A stretch of DNA of 51,217 nucleotides from Gammaproteobacteria bacterium (GTDB lineage: Bacteria > Pseudomonadota > Gammaproteobacteria > Enterobacterales > Kangiellaceae): positions 1 through 51,217 of the forward strand of contig JABXHQ010000024.1 in the NCBI GenBank assembly GCA_013373545.1, written 5' to 3'. Under the pieces are notes generated by a model. It saw only the letters and a list, made by a program, of their open reading frames with translations, ran no database searches and was not told where the DNA came from. The translations under genes were made by a program, and so were the position numbers. Of the stretch, positions 41,981 through 51,157 are shown in pieces; positions within the stretch are counted from its first letter, which is position 1; each line of letters begins with the position of its first letter.

Positions 41981-43060
41981 TTACTCTGCGCTAATCACAC
42001 CGCGACGAATTTGATCTTCTTCAATCGATTCAAATAAAGCTTTGAAGTTTCCTTCGCCAAACCCTTGGTTACCTTTACGTTGAATAATTTCAAAGAAAAT
42101 TGGCCCAATGACGGTTTGGGTAAAGATTTGCAATAAGATACCGTCACCCTCTACTGGAGCACCATCAATTAAGATACGCAAATCGGCAAGATCAGCTACA
42201 TTCTCTTCATGGCCAGGAACACGATCATTAATTTTTTCATAATAGGTGTCTGGCGTTGGCATAAAGTCCATACCTAACTCACGTAACTCACGCACTGTTT
42301 GATAAATATTTTCGGTGGTGAGCGCAATGTGTTGGATCCCCTCGCCTTTGTACTCACGTAAGTACTCTTCAATTTGCGACTTGTCGTCAGACGACTCATT
42401 AATTGGAATACGAATCTTTCCGCAAGGAGCCGTCATTGCACGTGACACTAAACCAGTCAACTTACCTTCAATGTCAAAGTAGCGAATTTCACGGAAGTTG
42501 CCGATGTTTTCATAAAAGCCGGCCCACTTATCCATATTACCGCGCATAACGTTGTGAGTCAGGTGATCCAGCTCATACAATCCAACACCTTTTGGGTGCT
42601 TATCGGCATCAGCAAAATATTCAAAGTCATGGTCATAAATAGTTTCGTCACCGTATTGGTCAACAAAATACAGCACCGAGTCGCCAATACCGTAGACGGC
42701 AAGTAACTCTAACTCGTCGCCTTGACGATCAGCTTTATCAAATGGCTTAGCACCCTGCTCAACCGCGTGTTGGTATGCCGCTTTTGCGTCACTAACACGA
42801 AATGCCATGGCGCACGCACAAGGCCCATGGGCTTTTGAGAACTCATGAAAATAAGTACCTTCATCGGCATTCACCAAAAAGTTAACGTCGCCTTGGCGGT
42901 ATAGCGTTACATCTTTACGTTTATGTTTTGCAATCGCGGTGAAGCCGAGTAGTTCGAATAAGTTACGTAACTTCGCGATCCCTTCAGCACTTGGAGCCGA
43001 ATATTCAACAAATTCAAAACCATCGGTACCCAATGGATTAATCATCGTATTATCTGTCAT
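41981..43060 (-). CDS. hppD: 4-Hydroxyphenylpyruvate dioxygenase
   Basis: 359 residues of the VOC fold, with the iron ligands His in ELDHLTHNV, His in GIQHIALTT and Glu in FFEIIQRKGNQGFGEGNF. The C-terminal helix EEDQIRRGVI closes the active site. It converts 4-hydroxyphenylpyruvate to homogentisate. It is the first gene of the hppD-hmgA-FAH operon; GAGG precedes the ATG. Two TyrR boxes lie upstream. Confidence 0.96.
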   Translation of the reverse strand: MTDNTMINPLGTDGFEFVEYSAPSAEGIAKLRNLFELLGFTAIAKHKRKDVTLYRQGDVNFLVNADEGTYFHEFSKAHGPCACAMAFRVSDAKAAYQHAVEQGAKPFDKADRQGDELELLAVYGIGDSVLYFVDQYGDETIYDHDFEYFADADKHPKGVGLYELDHLTHNVMRGNMDKWAGFYENIGNFREIRYFDIEGKLTGLVSRAMTAPCGKIRIPINESSDDKSQIEEYLREYKGEGIQHIALTTENIYQTVRELRELGMDFMPTPDTYYEKINDRVPGHEENVADLADLRILIDGAPVEGDGILLQIFTQTVIGPIFFEIIQRKGNQGFGEGNFKALFESIEEDQIRRGVISAE

Positions 43061-43126
43061 TTCATAAACCTCTATTGCGCAATTTCAAAGCACCGTTCAA
43101 GCCGCTGCCACTATAATTTGAGCAGT

Positions 43127-43154
43127 ATTATACGCGATCTTTTACTAATTTAAA
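43127..43154 (-). promoter_or_regulatory. Promoter of the hppD operon
   Basis: On the minus strand a perfect -10 TATAAT (43132-43127) is preceded by 16 bases and TTTAAA (43154-43149). The predicted start near 43120 gives a leader of about 60 bases. The poor -35 agrees with an activated promoter. Confidence 0.6.
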
Positions 43155-43206
43155 TCATTGAAATTGCATAGGAATACCGGTTTCGCGAGATAAAACAATG
43201 CGCATG

Positions 43207-43224
43207 TGTAAAGAAATATTTACA
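43207..43224. promoter_or_regulatory. TyrR box 1 upstream of hppD
   Basis: TGTAAA-N6-TTTACA is an exact match to the TyrR consensus palindrome. Its centre lies about 95 bases upstream of the predicted hppD start, a normal distance for activation. Confidence 0.85.
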
Positions 43225-43278
43225 GCTTGTCAGACGACTAAATACTGCTTTAATTTGAGGGACTTAGCGATGATTAGC

Positions 43279-43296
43279 TGTAAAGATTTCTTTACA
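43279..43296. promoter_or_regulatory. TyrR box 2, next to the tyrR stop codon
   Basis: A second exact TGTAAA-N6-TTTACA, 72 bases (about seven helical turns) from box 1 and 3 bases past the tyrR stop. The phasing would allow TyrR dimers on both sites to contact each other on one DNA face. Confidence 0.85.
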
Positions 43297-43299
43297 CGC

Positions 43300-44838
43300 T
43301 TATAACTCTTTGGTCTGCTCTACTTCAATACCGTACTCTTTGAGTTTATTAGCAACCGCGGTATGTGACATTTGCAGGCGCGCAGCTAGCTTTCGAGTAC
43401 TTGGGTATATTGGGTATAAATATTCGAGCAGTTGACGCTCATAGCTCTTAACTAAGTCTTTAAAAGCAACATCATCATCGCCAGCACCGTCCACCGCCAG
43501 CGGTTTTAGCAGTGGCATTTGCAGGTGCCGAGTGGATAACGTTGTACCATTGGTTTTTGATAACGCGCGAAAAATAATATTTTCGAGCTCGCGTACATTT
43601 CCAGGCCAGTTGTAACGCAATAACGCCAACTCAGCGCGCTTACTCATGGTAACCGGTTGGCGCTGTAATCGAGAACAGCCCAGGTTGATAAAAAACCGCG
43701 CCAAAGGCAGAATGTCGGCACGCCGGCGCCGCAATGGTGGCAACTTAATCGCCAAAACATTCAACCGGTAATACAAGTCTTCTCGAAACGCCCCCTGCTT
43801 CCCTAAAGCCTGTAAATTTTTTTGACTCGAGGCAATGACTTTAACGTTAATAGCAACTTCTTGCTCACTACCCACTTTGCGAAACTTTCCAGTCTCGAGA
43901 AAGCGCAGCAGCTTAACTTGAAGGTAAGGCGACATCTCACCAATTTCGTCGAAATATAGCGTGCCGCCCTCAGCCAGCTCAATTAATCCTGGTTTCGTAG
44001 TTTTGGCATCATTGGCAACAAATCCAAACAATTCATTTTCCGCAGCGCTATCGGGTAATGATGCACAGTTTAGGGCCAAGAATGGCTTTCCTGATGCCCG
44101 AGCTAAATGGGTAGCGCGGGCAAACATTTCTTTGCCAGTTCCCGTTTCGCCTTCAATTAATAAGGGTTCCGATAACGAGGCGAACTTCTGTGCATCATGA
44201 CAAACGCGTTGCATCGCTTCTGACTGAATCACCAACTGATCAAACGTAAACGATTTATCACGATTCCAATGCTGCAGTTTCGACACCATCTCTGCGGGTT
44301 GGCGAAAAATCAATAATATTGTATTCACCTGCTTAGCTTCATCATCGCGAGAACTGGCAATCGCCTCTACATAAAGCGCTCGTTCATTCACATGCAAGGT
44401 TAAATTCGGTGTTTGCCCCTGCTCCAGCTGACCAATAGTTTGCTGGAGCAACTCTGGTTCAATAATAGAGTCAATTCCACTGCCGGCGTCACCAAGCGAT
44501 TGTCGTAAATCGGCAAAGCGCTGATTAGCCGTTAATATCGTCCCGCTTCGTGACACCGACACGGCCGCTTCCGGGAAGCGATCCATCAGTAACTTTAATT
44601 CTTGATGCTCATGCTCTGACGGCATAAATGGAATTTCGGCAACAGCACTTACGCCGGAGATATTGAGTAATTGGCGATTAATATTGACGGAACTATCAGG
44701 TTGCGAGCTGATGCGAACAAAAAGACGTTGATGACCAAGTTCGATGCCGCGTAGATCTAATTGCGCTTGGGAGATGAGCGTGACCACTTCTTGCACCACG
44801 CCAAGTCGATCATCACATAGTATTTCCAGTCGCTTCAT
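43300..44838 (-). CDS. tyrR: TyrR family transcriptional regulator
   Basis: 512 residues in the TyrR order: ACT domain (1-70, MKRLEILCDDRLGVVQEV), PAS-like domain (about 75-190), AAA+ domain (about 205-430, Walker A GETGTGKE, Walker B GGTLYFDEIGEM) and a Fis-type helix-turn-helix (about 465-510). The sigma-54 contact motif GAFTGA is absent: the segment reads FGFVANDAKTTKPGL. As in TyrR, it should therefore act on sigma-70 promoters, sensing aromatic amino acids. Perfect TyrR boxes lie just downstream, upstream of hppD. Its start lies inside the 3' end of tatD (26-base overlap). Confidence 0.93.
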   Translation of the reverse strand: MKRLEILCDDRLGVVQEVVTLISQAQLDLRGIELGHQRLFVRISSQPDSSVNINRQLLNISGVSAVAEIPFMPSEHEHQELKLLMDRFPEAAVSVSRSGTILTANQRFADLRQSLGDAGSGIDSIIEPELLQQTIGQLEQGQTPNLTLHVNERALYVEAIASSRDDEAKQVNTILLIFRQPAEMVSKLQHWNRDKSFTFDQLVIQSEAMQRVCHDAQKFASLSEPLLIEGETGTGKEMFARATHLARASGKPFLALNCASLPDSAAENELFGFVANDAKTTKPGLIELAEGGTLYFDEIGEMSPYLQVKLLRFLETGKFRKVGSEQEVAINVKVIASSQKNLQALGKQGAFREDLYYRLNVLAIKLPPLRRRRADILPLARFFINLGCSRLQRQPVTMSKRAELALLRYNWPGNVRELENIIFRALSKTNGTTLSTRHLQMPLLKPLAVDGAGDDDVAFKDLVKSYERQLLEYLYPIYPSTRKLAARLQMSHTAVANKLKEYGIEVEQTKEL

Positions 44839-45616
44839 GACGAGACGCCTTACTAAACAACGAATAAAAGTTAGCCGTAGTTTGCGCGGCTAGTTGCTCA
44901 ATGCTCTCATTGCGCAATTCAGCCAGAAACTCCGCCGTCGTTCGTGTGTGCGATGGCAAACATGGTTTACCGCGATGCGGGACCGGCGCTAAATAGGGAG
45001 CGTCTGTTTCCACTAAAAGTCTATCAAGCGGTATCTTTTTCGCCATTTCGCGCACATTGTCGGCTTGTCGAAAAGTCACTATTCCAGAAATGGATACATA
45101 ATACCCGGCATCAATCGCGGCTTTCGCCATCGGCCAATCTTCGGTAAAGCAATGCAACACACCTGCATTTTCACGTGGCTTACTCAACAACAGCTGTAAG
45201 GTTTCCGCACGCGCTTCGCGCGTATGAATAATCAGCGGTAACTGACAGTCATGGGCCGCGGCAAAATGTTGTTCGAAAGAAGCTTGTTGTGCGGCGATAG
45301 TGTCTTTTGCATAAAATCCATCGAGACCTGTCTCACCAATAGCGACCACTTCATCAGCGGCCGACTGATTGATGAGAAAATCATACAAACCATCGGTCGC
45401 CAGTTGATCAGACAAAGGATGCACGCCTACTGAGCAGTACACCCGAGGATCGTCTCGAGCAATTTTTCGTACCGCAGCGGTATTGTCTCGGTCGGTCGCA
45501 ATACACAAAAACCGCGTGACGCCACAAGATTCGGCGTAATCCAGAGCGGCAGTTAATTGCCCGTTAAATTGAGTAAGGTCCACCCGATCAAGGTGGCAAT
45601 GAGAATCAACCAACAT
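44813..45616 (-). CDS. TatD family metal-dependent hydrolase
   Basis: 267 residues. The metal ligands are in DSHCHLD (H6, H8), the Glu of IGETGLDGFY, IHTREA, HCFTEDW, and ETDAPYLAPVPHRGKPCLPSH. The TatD fold acts as a DNase or exonuclease; family members process 3' ends. It is between pilZ and tyrR. This YcfH-type position next to holB-pilZ is common in gammaproteobacteria. Confidence 0.93.
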   Translation of the reverse strand: MLVDSHCHLDRVDLTQFNGQLTAALDYAESCGVTRFLCIATDRDNTAAVRKIARDDPRVYCSVGVHPLSDQLATDGLYDFLINQSAADEVVAIGETGLDGFYAKDTIAAQQASFEQHFAAAHDCQLPLIIHTREARAETLQLLLSKPRENAGVLHCFTEDWPMAKAAIDAGYYVSISGIVTFRQADNVREMAKKIPLDRLLVETDAPYLAPVPHRGKPCLPSHTRTTAEFLAELRNESIEQLAAQTTANFYSLFSKASRHEATGNTM

Positions 45617-45624
45617 TGAGATAA

Positions 45625-45996
45625 TTACATAGTATGAGTGGAACGCTCTGAGTTAAGCGTTCCAGCTAAATAAGTTTCTATCTTTGTGCGCGCTTGGCCA
45701 TTATCTTGATTGGAGAATTGGACGCCAATCCCGGTAGCTTTATTACCTTGTGCACCTTTCGGCGTAATCCAAATAATTTTGCCCGCAACTGGGATCTTTT
45801 CTTTTTCTTCCATTAGTGACAACAGCATAAACACTTCATCACCAAGGTTATATTGCTTATGGGTTGGAATGAACAGCCCACCATTCTGCACAAATGGCAT
45901 ATAAGCGGCGTACAGCACTGCCTTATCTTTGATGGTCAAAGATAATATACCGTGTCTTGGTGCCGCTTTTGGTTGCGTTGACATGCCTTTACTCAT
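45625..45996 (-). CDS. pilZ: Type IV pilus assembly protein PilZ
   Basis: 123 residues with the PilZ-type opening HGILSLTIKDKAVLYAAYMPFVQNGG region and VAGKIIWITPKGAQGNKATGIGVQF. It lacks the RxxxR and D/NxSxxG residues that bind c-di-GMP, as in the founding PilZ proteins, which act with FimX/PilB in pilus assembly. It is next to holB, its usual neighbour. An ATG four codons inside the frame (MSTQPKAAP) is an alternative start; neither has a clear ribosome site. Confidence 0.93.
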   Translation of the reverse strand: MSKGMSTQPKAAPRHGILSLTIKDKAVLYAAYMPFVQNGGLFIPTHKQYNLGDEVFMLLSLMEEKEKIPVAGKIIWITPKGAQGNKATGIGVQFSNQDNGQARTKIETYLAGTLNSERSTHTM

Positions 45997-46027
45997 TCTC
46001 GAATAACAGCCCGATGATGTTCAAAGG

Positions 46028-47011
46028 CTATCGTTGGGTTTGATGAAATACTTGAATCCATTGCTTAGCTAGCGCATCGAATTGCATATTAATGTTAAAC
46101 GTTGTGCCTTCTCTTAACTGCTTGAGTTGAAACAATATTTCATCTCTGAACTTGAATAATAGCTGGACATTGACCGATTCTGCAAGTCTCGCAATCAATT
46201 TTTGTAGAGCAGGCACGGTATCGCAGCCTGTCATCTGACAGCGAAGCAACTCCGCGCAGAGTACGGACCAAAAATTAAGGGCTGCCAACGGCTCACTCTT
46301 TAAACCATCGCTCAGTTGCCAAAATAATGGCTGATTCTCCGTAGTCTTGGCAAACACATCGATCAGTCCAAGATAGGTTTCCCACTCGGGCGATCCTAAA
46401 AGCTGTTGTGCTGCAAGCGGTGCTTGGTGAGTCAGTAGCAAGGCTAAGGCCCGGTCCGCATCGCTTGAGTCAGGCCGTTGCTGCTGCAGCCACTGAGAGT
46501 AAAGGGCGATGCTTGCTTGGCCAATATCCAGATGCTGGCAACGGCTGACAATAGTCGCTGGCAAACGGTTCCGCTCTGGGCTGTAGAGCATTAACAAAGT
46601 GTTATTTCCTGGCTCTTCTAATGTTTTTAGCAAAGCATTAAAACCCGCCACGGTCATCGTCTCTGCATGATAAATCACCGCAACGCGCCACTTTGATACA
46701 CCCGAGGTTTCAGCCAAGTCTTGCGATAATTGGCGTATTTGCGCTATCGCAATTTGCTTTTTATCTTCTGCTGCGGCCACCCAGTAGAAATCGGGGTGAG
46801 TACCGGCCTGAAATAGTTGACATGACTTGCAGTTACCACAGGCTTGAATGCCGGAGGGCTCGAAGCACAAGACGCCTTTCGCGGCGGCCTGTAGCCAAGC
46901 TTTTTCGCCTGAGCCAGGCTTCGCAGTAATCAGTAAACCATGCGGCAAACGAGATTGCTCGATGGCTCCTTGAATAATGTCATTCGCGTTTTGCTGCCAT
47001 GGATACATCAA
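46028..47011 (-). CDS. holB: DNA polymerase III, delta-prime subunit
   Basis: 327 residues. The AAA+-like clamp-loader fold includes a zinc site of four Cys within CFEPSGIQACGNCKSC and the delta-prime SRC-type motif near ATIVSRCQHLDIG. It is part of the clamp loader. It follows tmk with no gap (47011/47012) and precedes pilZ. Confidence 0.95.
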   Translation of the reverse strand: MMYPWQQNANDIIQGAIEQSRLPHGLLITAKPGSGEKAWLQAAAKGVLCFEPSGIQACGNCKSCQLFQAGTHPDFYWVAAAEDKKQIAIAQIRQLSQDLAETSGVSKWRVAVIYHAETMTVAGFNALLKTLEEPGNNTLLMLYSPERNRLPATIVSRCQHLDIGQASIALYSQWLQQQRPDSSDADRALALLLTHQAPLAAQQLLGSPEWETYLGLIDVFAKTTENQPLFWQLSDGLKSEPLAALNFWSVLCAELLRCQMTGCDTVPALQKLIARLAESVNVQLLFKFRDEILFQLKQLREGTTFNINMQFDALAKQWIQVFHQTQR

Positions 47012-47644
47012 TCAAGCCTCGATTGCTTCTACAAACTGCTGAATATGGGTACGAATGGTCTGCTGTACTTGATTGAGCGGCTGACTCGCATCGACCACTC
47101 GAAAACGCTTTGGATCTGCAGTTGCTCGCTGTAAATAAGCCGCACGAACACGTTGGAAAAAGGGTAATGCTTCTTGCTCAAAACGGTCCAACTCGCCACG
47201 CTCGGCAGCGCGTGCTAAACCAATTTCGGGATCCAAATCCAGTAGCAAGGTTAAATCTGGCTTAAATTGATTGATCGCTAACCGCTCTAACTGTGCGATC
47301 AAATCCCACGACAGTTGGCGGCCACCGCCTTGATAAGCAAAGGTAGCATCAGTAAACCGATCCGAAATAACCCAAGTTCCCTGCGCTAGATGAGGTTTAA
47401 TAAAATGTTCGACATGTTGGGCTCGTGCAGCGAACATCATCAACAGTTCCGCCTGTGCAGTCACCACTTCTTTTCTCGGCGTTAAAAGTAAGTCGCGTAA
47501 TTGCTCGGCGAGTTCAGTGCCACCTGGCTCACGAGTCACTACGAAGTCGATCCCAAGTTCGCCCAAGGTTGCTTTTATCTGCTCGAGGTTGGTGGTCTTC
47601 CCACCGCCTTCACTGCCTTCAATCGATATAAATTGCGCCAACAT
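47012..47644 (-). CDS. tmk: Thymidylate kinase
   Basis: 210 residues. The P-loop GSEGGGKTT (10-18), the DRFTDATFAYQGGGR substrate region and the LLLDLDPEIGLARAAERGELDRFE lid are typical. It phosphorylates dTMP to dTDP. It overlaps the end of mltG by one base. Confidence 0.97.
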   Translation of the reverse strand: MLAQFISIEGSEGGGKTTNLEQIKATLGELGIDFVVTREPGGTELAEQLRDLLLTPRKEVVTAQAELLMMFAARAQHVEHFIKPHLAQGTWVISDRFTDATFAYQGGGRQLSWDLIAQLERLAINQFKPDLTLLLDLDPEIGLARAAERGELDRFEQEALPFFQRVRAAYLQRATADPKRFRVVDASQPLNQVQQTIRTHIQQFVEAIEA

Positions 47645-48648
47645 TATTTTTTTAACTGATATTTTCTTACGGCTTTATTGTGTTCTTCTAGTGTATCACT
47701 AAAGTAATGGCTGCCGTCACCTTTCGCGACGAAATACAGCTGAGTCCCAGCGGCCGGATTTAACGCAGCGTTGATTGCCGCACGGCCAACCATCGCAATC
47801 GGTGTTGGCGGTAAGCCATGGCGAGTGTAAGTATTATACGGTGTATCGGTACGCAAATGCTTGCGAGTGATGTTGCCGTCGAAGTCAACACCAATTCCAT
47901 AAATGACCGTTGGATCGGTTTGCAATCGCATACGCTTTTGCAAACGGCGCACAAACACCCCTGCGATTACCGGACGCTCGGCCTCAACAGCGGTTTCTTT
48001 TTCAATGATAGACGCCATAATTAAGGCATCATAAGGTCGCTGGTAAGGTAAATTATCGGCTTTACTTTGCCACTCTTGTTGTAACACTGTAAGTAATCTT
48101 TGATGCGCTCGCTCAAGCAGTTTTATGGCACTGTAGCCGGCAGGAAAGTGATAAGTATCCGCAAAAAAAGCACCTTCGGGATGTTCATAGCTCAATTTAA
48201 CTTTGGCAATAATTTCTGCATCACTGAGCCCCTCGAGTGCGCTAATGTCTAATTCAGGATGAGTTCGTAGCGCAGCAATTAATTGGTGAATGTTAATGCC
48301 TTCAACTAGGGTAAATGAATACTGAATCGTTTGCCCCGAGGTTAGTAGCGCGAACACATCAGTAATCTTCATTTCCGGTAATAAGGCATAACGCCCAGCT
48401 TTTATGGCCGTCAATTCAGGATTTAAACGCACAAAAACTTGCCCAAACTGAGGCTGACTAATAACTTCTAATTGCGCTAACTGTTCCACTACGGCGGTCG
48501 CACCACTGCCAGATTTAACCTCAAATACTAAAGGCTGTTGAATGGCAATCGGTGTATGCAAAAATTGCTGGTAAGAAAAATAGGCCCAGCTAATCGCCAT
48601 CACGGCGATTAGTACAATAAGGCCTAGTAACGATCGAATTTTAATCAT
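47644..48648 (-). CDS. mltG: Endolytic peptidoglycan transglycosylase MltG
   Basis: 334 residues. One N-terminal membrane helix (about 5-27) is followed by the LysM-like and YceG catalytic domain: LIMASIIEKETA contains the catalytic Glu, then RRLQKRMRLQTDPTVIYG and TPYNTYTRHGLPPTPIAMVG. It cuts nascent glycan strands in the periplasm. It sits between pabC (8-base overlap) and tmk, the usual order. Confidence 0.96.
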   Translation of the reverse strand: MIKIRSLLGLIVLIAVMAISWAYFSYQQFLHTPIAIQQPLVFEVKSGSGATAVVEQLAQLEVISQPQFGQVFVRLNPELTAIKAGRYALLPEMKITDVFALLTSGQTIQYSFTLVEGINIHQLIAALRTHPELDISALEGLSDAEIIAKVKLSYEHPEGAFFADTYHFPAGYSAIKLLERAHQRLLTVLQQEWQSKADNLPYQRPYDALIMASIIEKETAVEAERPVIAGVFVRRLQKRMRLQTDPTVIYGIGVDFDGNITRKHLRTDTPYNTYTRHGLPPTPIAMVGRAAINAALNPAAGTQLYFVAKGDGSHYFSDTLEEHNKAVRKYQLKK

Positions 48649-49477
48649 GTGCGAGTGCTTTTAACCAATCACTTAATTGTTGAGTTTTAGTGTGCTGATG
48701 ATAGTGCTGTTCGCCGACTTGTGCGATTGGCATAATGCCACGCACAGCATTGCTTAGAAACACTTCTTCGGCTTTTGCAAAATCACTTAACCGAACCACA
48801 TCAACTTCTTCTGCATTAGGATGCTCCGCCAATAATAATTGGCGAATTATTCCATTGACTCCTGCGTCTTTTAGCGCCGGAGTAATGACTTTACCCCGCA
48901 TTTGCAACCATACATTCGCTTGCGTCGAACACACTACATGGGCATGACGATTATTCGGCTCAGAATTTAAGGTTGTGGATAATCGCGGTGCCAACATCAG
49001 ACCGTCATCGAACTCAAGGCTCTGCACTTCGGTCTTGGCCAGAACATTGTCTAAACGATTTAAATGTTTAATACCTGCCAGCATTGGTTGTAGCGACACT
49101 GGTGTTTGGCAAACCATTAATCGCAGCGGGTGCGACGCGCAATACTCAATGCTGGTTGATTCGATACTAACCAAAACCTGGCAACGGCAATTTTGCGGTA
49201 TTGCATAGCCACGCTCGGCGGCTTCACGCGTCACGATCACCTTAAGCACAGCTTGCTCTGGCAATACTAAATCCATTAAATATTGCGCCATTTTAAGCGC
49301 ATCAAAATCATTGAATTGAAGACGCTCAGCAGCCATCGACAAGCGCTCTAAGTGCAGCGGTAATAAGAGCACTTGTTGATCTTGAATTCGTGCCGTGGTG
49401 AAAAAGCCATCACCATAACTGAGTCCGCGTGCAAATGGACTCAGTTGGGTTTGATTTTCGTATCGATGAATTTGCAC
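48641..49477 (-). CDS. pabC: Aminodeoxychorismate lyase
   Basis: 278 residues of the fold-type IV PLP enzymes. N-terminal SYGDGFFTTAR, the catalytic Lys in GIKHLNRLDNV, and LSNAVRGIMPI at the C-terminus are seen. It makes p-aminobenzoate for folate from aminodeoxychorismate. It is 3 bases downstream of fabF and overlaps mltG, the conserved gammaproteobacterial order. Confidence 0.94.
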   Translation of the reverse strand: MQIHRYENQTQLSPFARGLSYGDGFFTTARIQDQQVLLLPLHLERLSMAAERLQFNDFDALKMAQYLMDLVLPEQAVLKVIVTREAAERGYAIPQNCRCQVLVSIESTSIEYCASHPLRLMVCQTPVSLQPMLAGIKHLNRLDNVLAKTEVQSLEFDDGLMLAPRLSTTLNSEPNNRHAHVVCSTQANVWLQMRGKVITPALKDAGVNGIIRQLLLAEHPNAEEVDVVRLSDFAKAEEVFLSNAVRGIMPIAQVGEQHYHQHTKTQQLSDWLKALAHD

Positions 49478-49480
49478 TAA

Positions 49481-50719
49481 CTAAAGTCGACTGAATAACA
49501 GCGAGCCATTAGTACCACCAAATCCAAAACTGTTACACAGCGTGTGATGAATCGCAGTTTCTTTGGCAGTTAAAGGAACAAAGTCGAGGTCGCATCCTTC
49601 ATCGGGATTCTCTAGATTAAGAGTTGGCGGCGCAACATTATCGCGCAGAGCCAAAATACTAAAAATCGCTTCAACACTCCCCGCAGCACCTAATAAGTGC
49701 CCGATCGCTGACTTCGTCGAGCTAACTAAAACTTTTTCAGCATGACTTCCCATTACCGACTTAATCGCACGGCATTCGGCTAGGTCACCGACTTTAGTGG
49801 AGGTTCCATGGGCATTGATGTAATCGATGTTATCCGCCGCCAACTTAGCATCGGCCAAAGCATTACGCATCGCTAATGCAGCGCCGTCACCATTCTCTGG
49901 CGGAGCGGTCATATGGTGCGCATCGCCACTCATTCCAAAACCGGTCAGCTCAGCATAAATTTTTGCCCCACGCGCACGCGCTTTGTCAAACTCTTCTAGT
50001 ACCAATACGCCCGCGCCATCACCCAGTACAAATCCGTCACGATCGCGATCCCAAGGACGACTTGCTTGTTGCGGCGCTTCGTTGCGGGTCGACAAAGCTC
50101 GTGCAGCCGAGAAACCGCCTAAACCGATCGGACAAGTAGCCATTTCCGCGCCTCCAGCAACCATTACATCTGCATCGCCATAGGCAATCATGCGCGCAGC
50201 ATGGCCAATTGAGTGAACCCCTGTGGTACACGCTGTGACGATTGAAATGTTAGGACCTTTCATCCCATACATAATCGATAGTTGACCAGAAATCATATTG
50301 ATAATTGAGCCGGGTACATAAAAAGGAGAAACTTTACGCGGACCATTGTTGTGTAACTTCAAAATATTTTCTTCGGTAGCCGAAAGTCCGCCAATGCCAG
50401 AACCCACACATACCCCTACTTTCTCGGCATTCTCTTGTGCCATATCAATGCCCGAGTCATTTAATGCTTGGACACTTGCAGCGATACCAAACTGGATGAA
50501 AGGATCGAACTTCTTTGCATCTTTAGGCGCCATATATGCGGCGGCATCGAACCCTTTAACTGAAGCGCTAAACCGCGTGTTGAAATCACTGACATCAAAA
50601 CTATCAATGGCAGCCACACCGCTCTCACCGTTAATTAATCGACGCCAGGTATCTTCCACAGTTAACCCAAGGGGAGACACCATGCCCATTCCTGTTACCA
50701 CGACTCGACGACCATTCAC
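49481..50719 (-). CDS. fabF: 3-Oxoacyl-ACP synthase II
   Basis: 412 residues. The condensing triad is C164 (VTACTTG), the His of [11 protein letters not shown] and the His of [12 protein letters not shown]. It elongates fatty acids and in gammaproteobacteria adjusts unsaturated chain length with temperature. It follows acpP, from which it is split by a terminator. Confidence 0.97.
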   Translation of the reverse strand: MNGRRVVVTGMGMVSPLGLTVEDTWRRLINGESGVAAIDSFDVSDFNTRFSASVKGFDAAAYMAPKDAKKFDPFIQFGIAASVQALNDSGIDMAQENAEKVGVCVGSGIGGLSATEENILKLHNNGPRKVSPFYVPGSIINMISGQLSIMYGMKGPNISIVTACTTGVHSIGHAARMIAYGDADVMVAGGAEMATCPIGLGGFSAARALSTRNEAPQQASRPWDRDRDGFVLGDGAGVLVLEEFDKARARGAKIYAELTGFGMSGDAHHMTAPPENGDGAALAMRNALADAKLAADNIDYINAHGTSTKVGDLAECRAIKSVMGSHAEKVLVSSTKSAIGHLLGAAGSVEAIFSILALRDNVAPPTLNLENPDEGCDLDFVPLTAKETAIHHTLCNSFGFGGTNGSLLFSRL

Positions 50720-50837
50720 GATCCAATCTCCTTTAACACTGAGCGGCGTTTTAGCAACGCAACGCTGCGAAACTTGTTAGATTAATGACTCTCGACATTA
50801 CTACGACTAAAAATCAAAAGTATATTATTTTATGCTA

Positions 50838-50880
50838 TAAAAAAACCGCATGGAAAGTAACACTTTCGATGCGGTTTTTC
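50838..50880. terminator. Bidirectional terminator between acpP and fabF
   Basis: Outer stem AAAAACCGCAT (50841-50851) / ATGCGGTTTTT (50869-50879) plus inner stem GAAAGT / ACTTTC. It lies 35 bases after acpP and should reduce read-through into fabF, giving the much higher ACP level. Confidence 0.88.
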
Positions 50881-50914
50881 ACTAATCTATAGCGGAACAA
50901 GTCCGCCTACAGAC

Positions 50915-51157
50915 TTATGCGCCTTCTACATTCGCTTTGATGTAGTCAACAGCAGCTTGTACGGTGCTGATTTTCTCAGCTTCTTCATCAGGGATCTCTG
51001 TATCGAACTCTTCTTCAAGAGCCATAACTAATTCAACAGTATCCAAAGAGTCTGCACCAAGGTCATCAACAAACGATGATTCTGCGGTTACTTCTTCTTC
51101 TTTAACGCCCAATTGTTCAACAACAATTTTCTTTACGCGCTCTTCAATAGTACTCAT
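50915..51157 (-). CDS. acpP: Acyl carrier protein
   Basis: 80 residues, acidic and helical. S37 in [17 protein letters not shown] receives the phosphopantetheine arm. AGGAAAA precedes the ATG. It is the carrier for FabF and the other fatty-acid enzymes. The upstream gene, likely fabG, is outside the window. Confidence 0.97.
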   Translation of the reverse strand: MSTIEERVKKIVVEQLGVKEEEVTAESSFVDDLGADSLDTVELVMALEEEFDTEIPDEEAEKISTVQAAVDYIKANVEGA

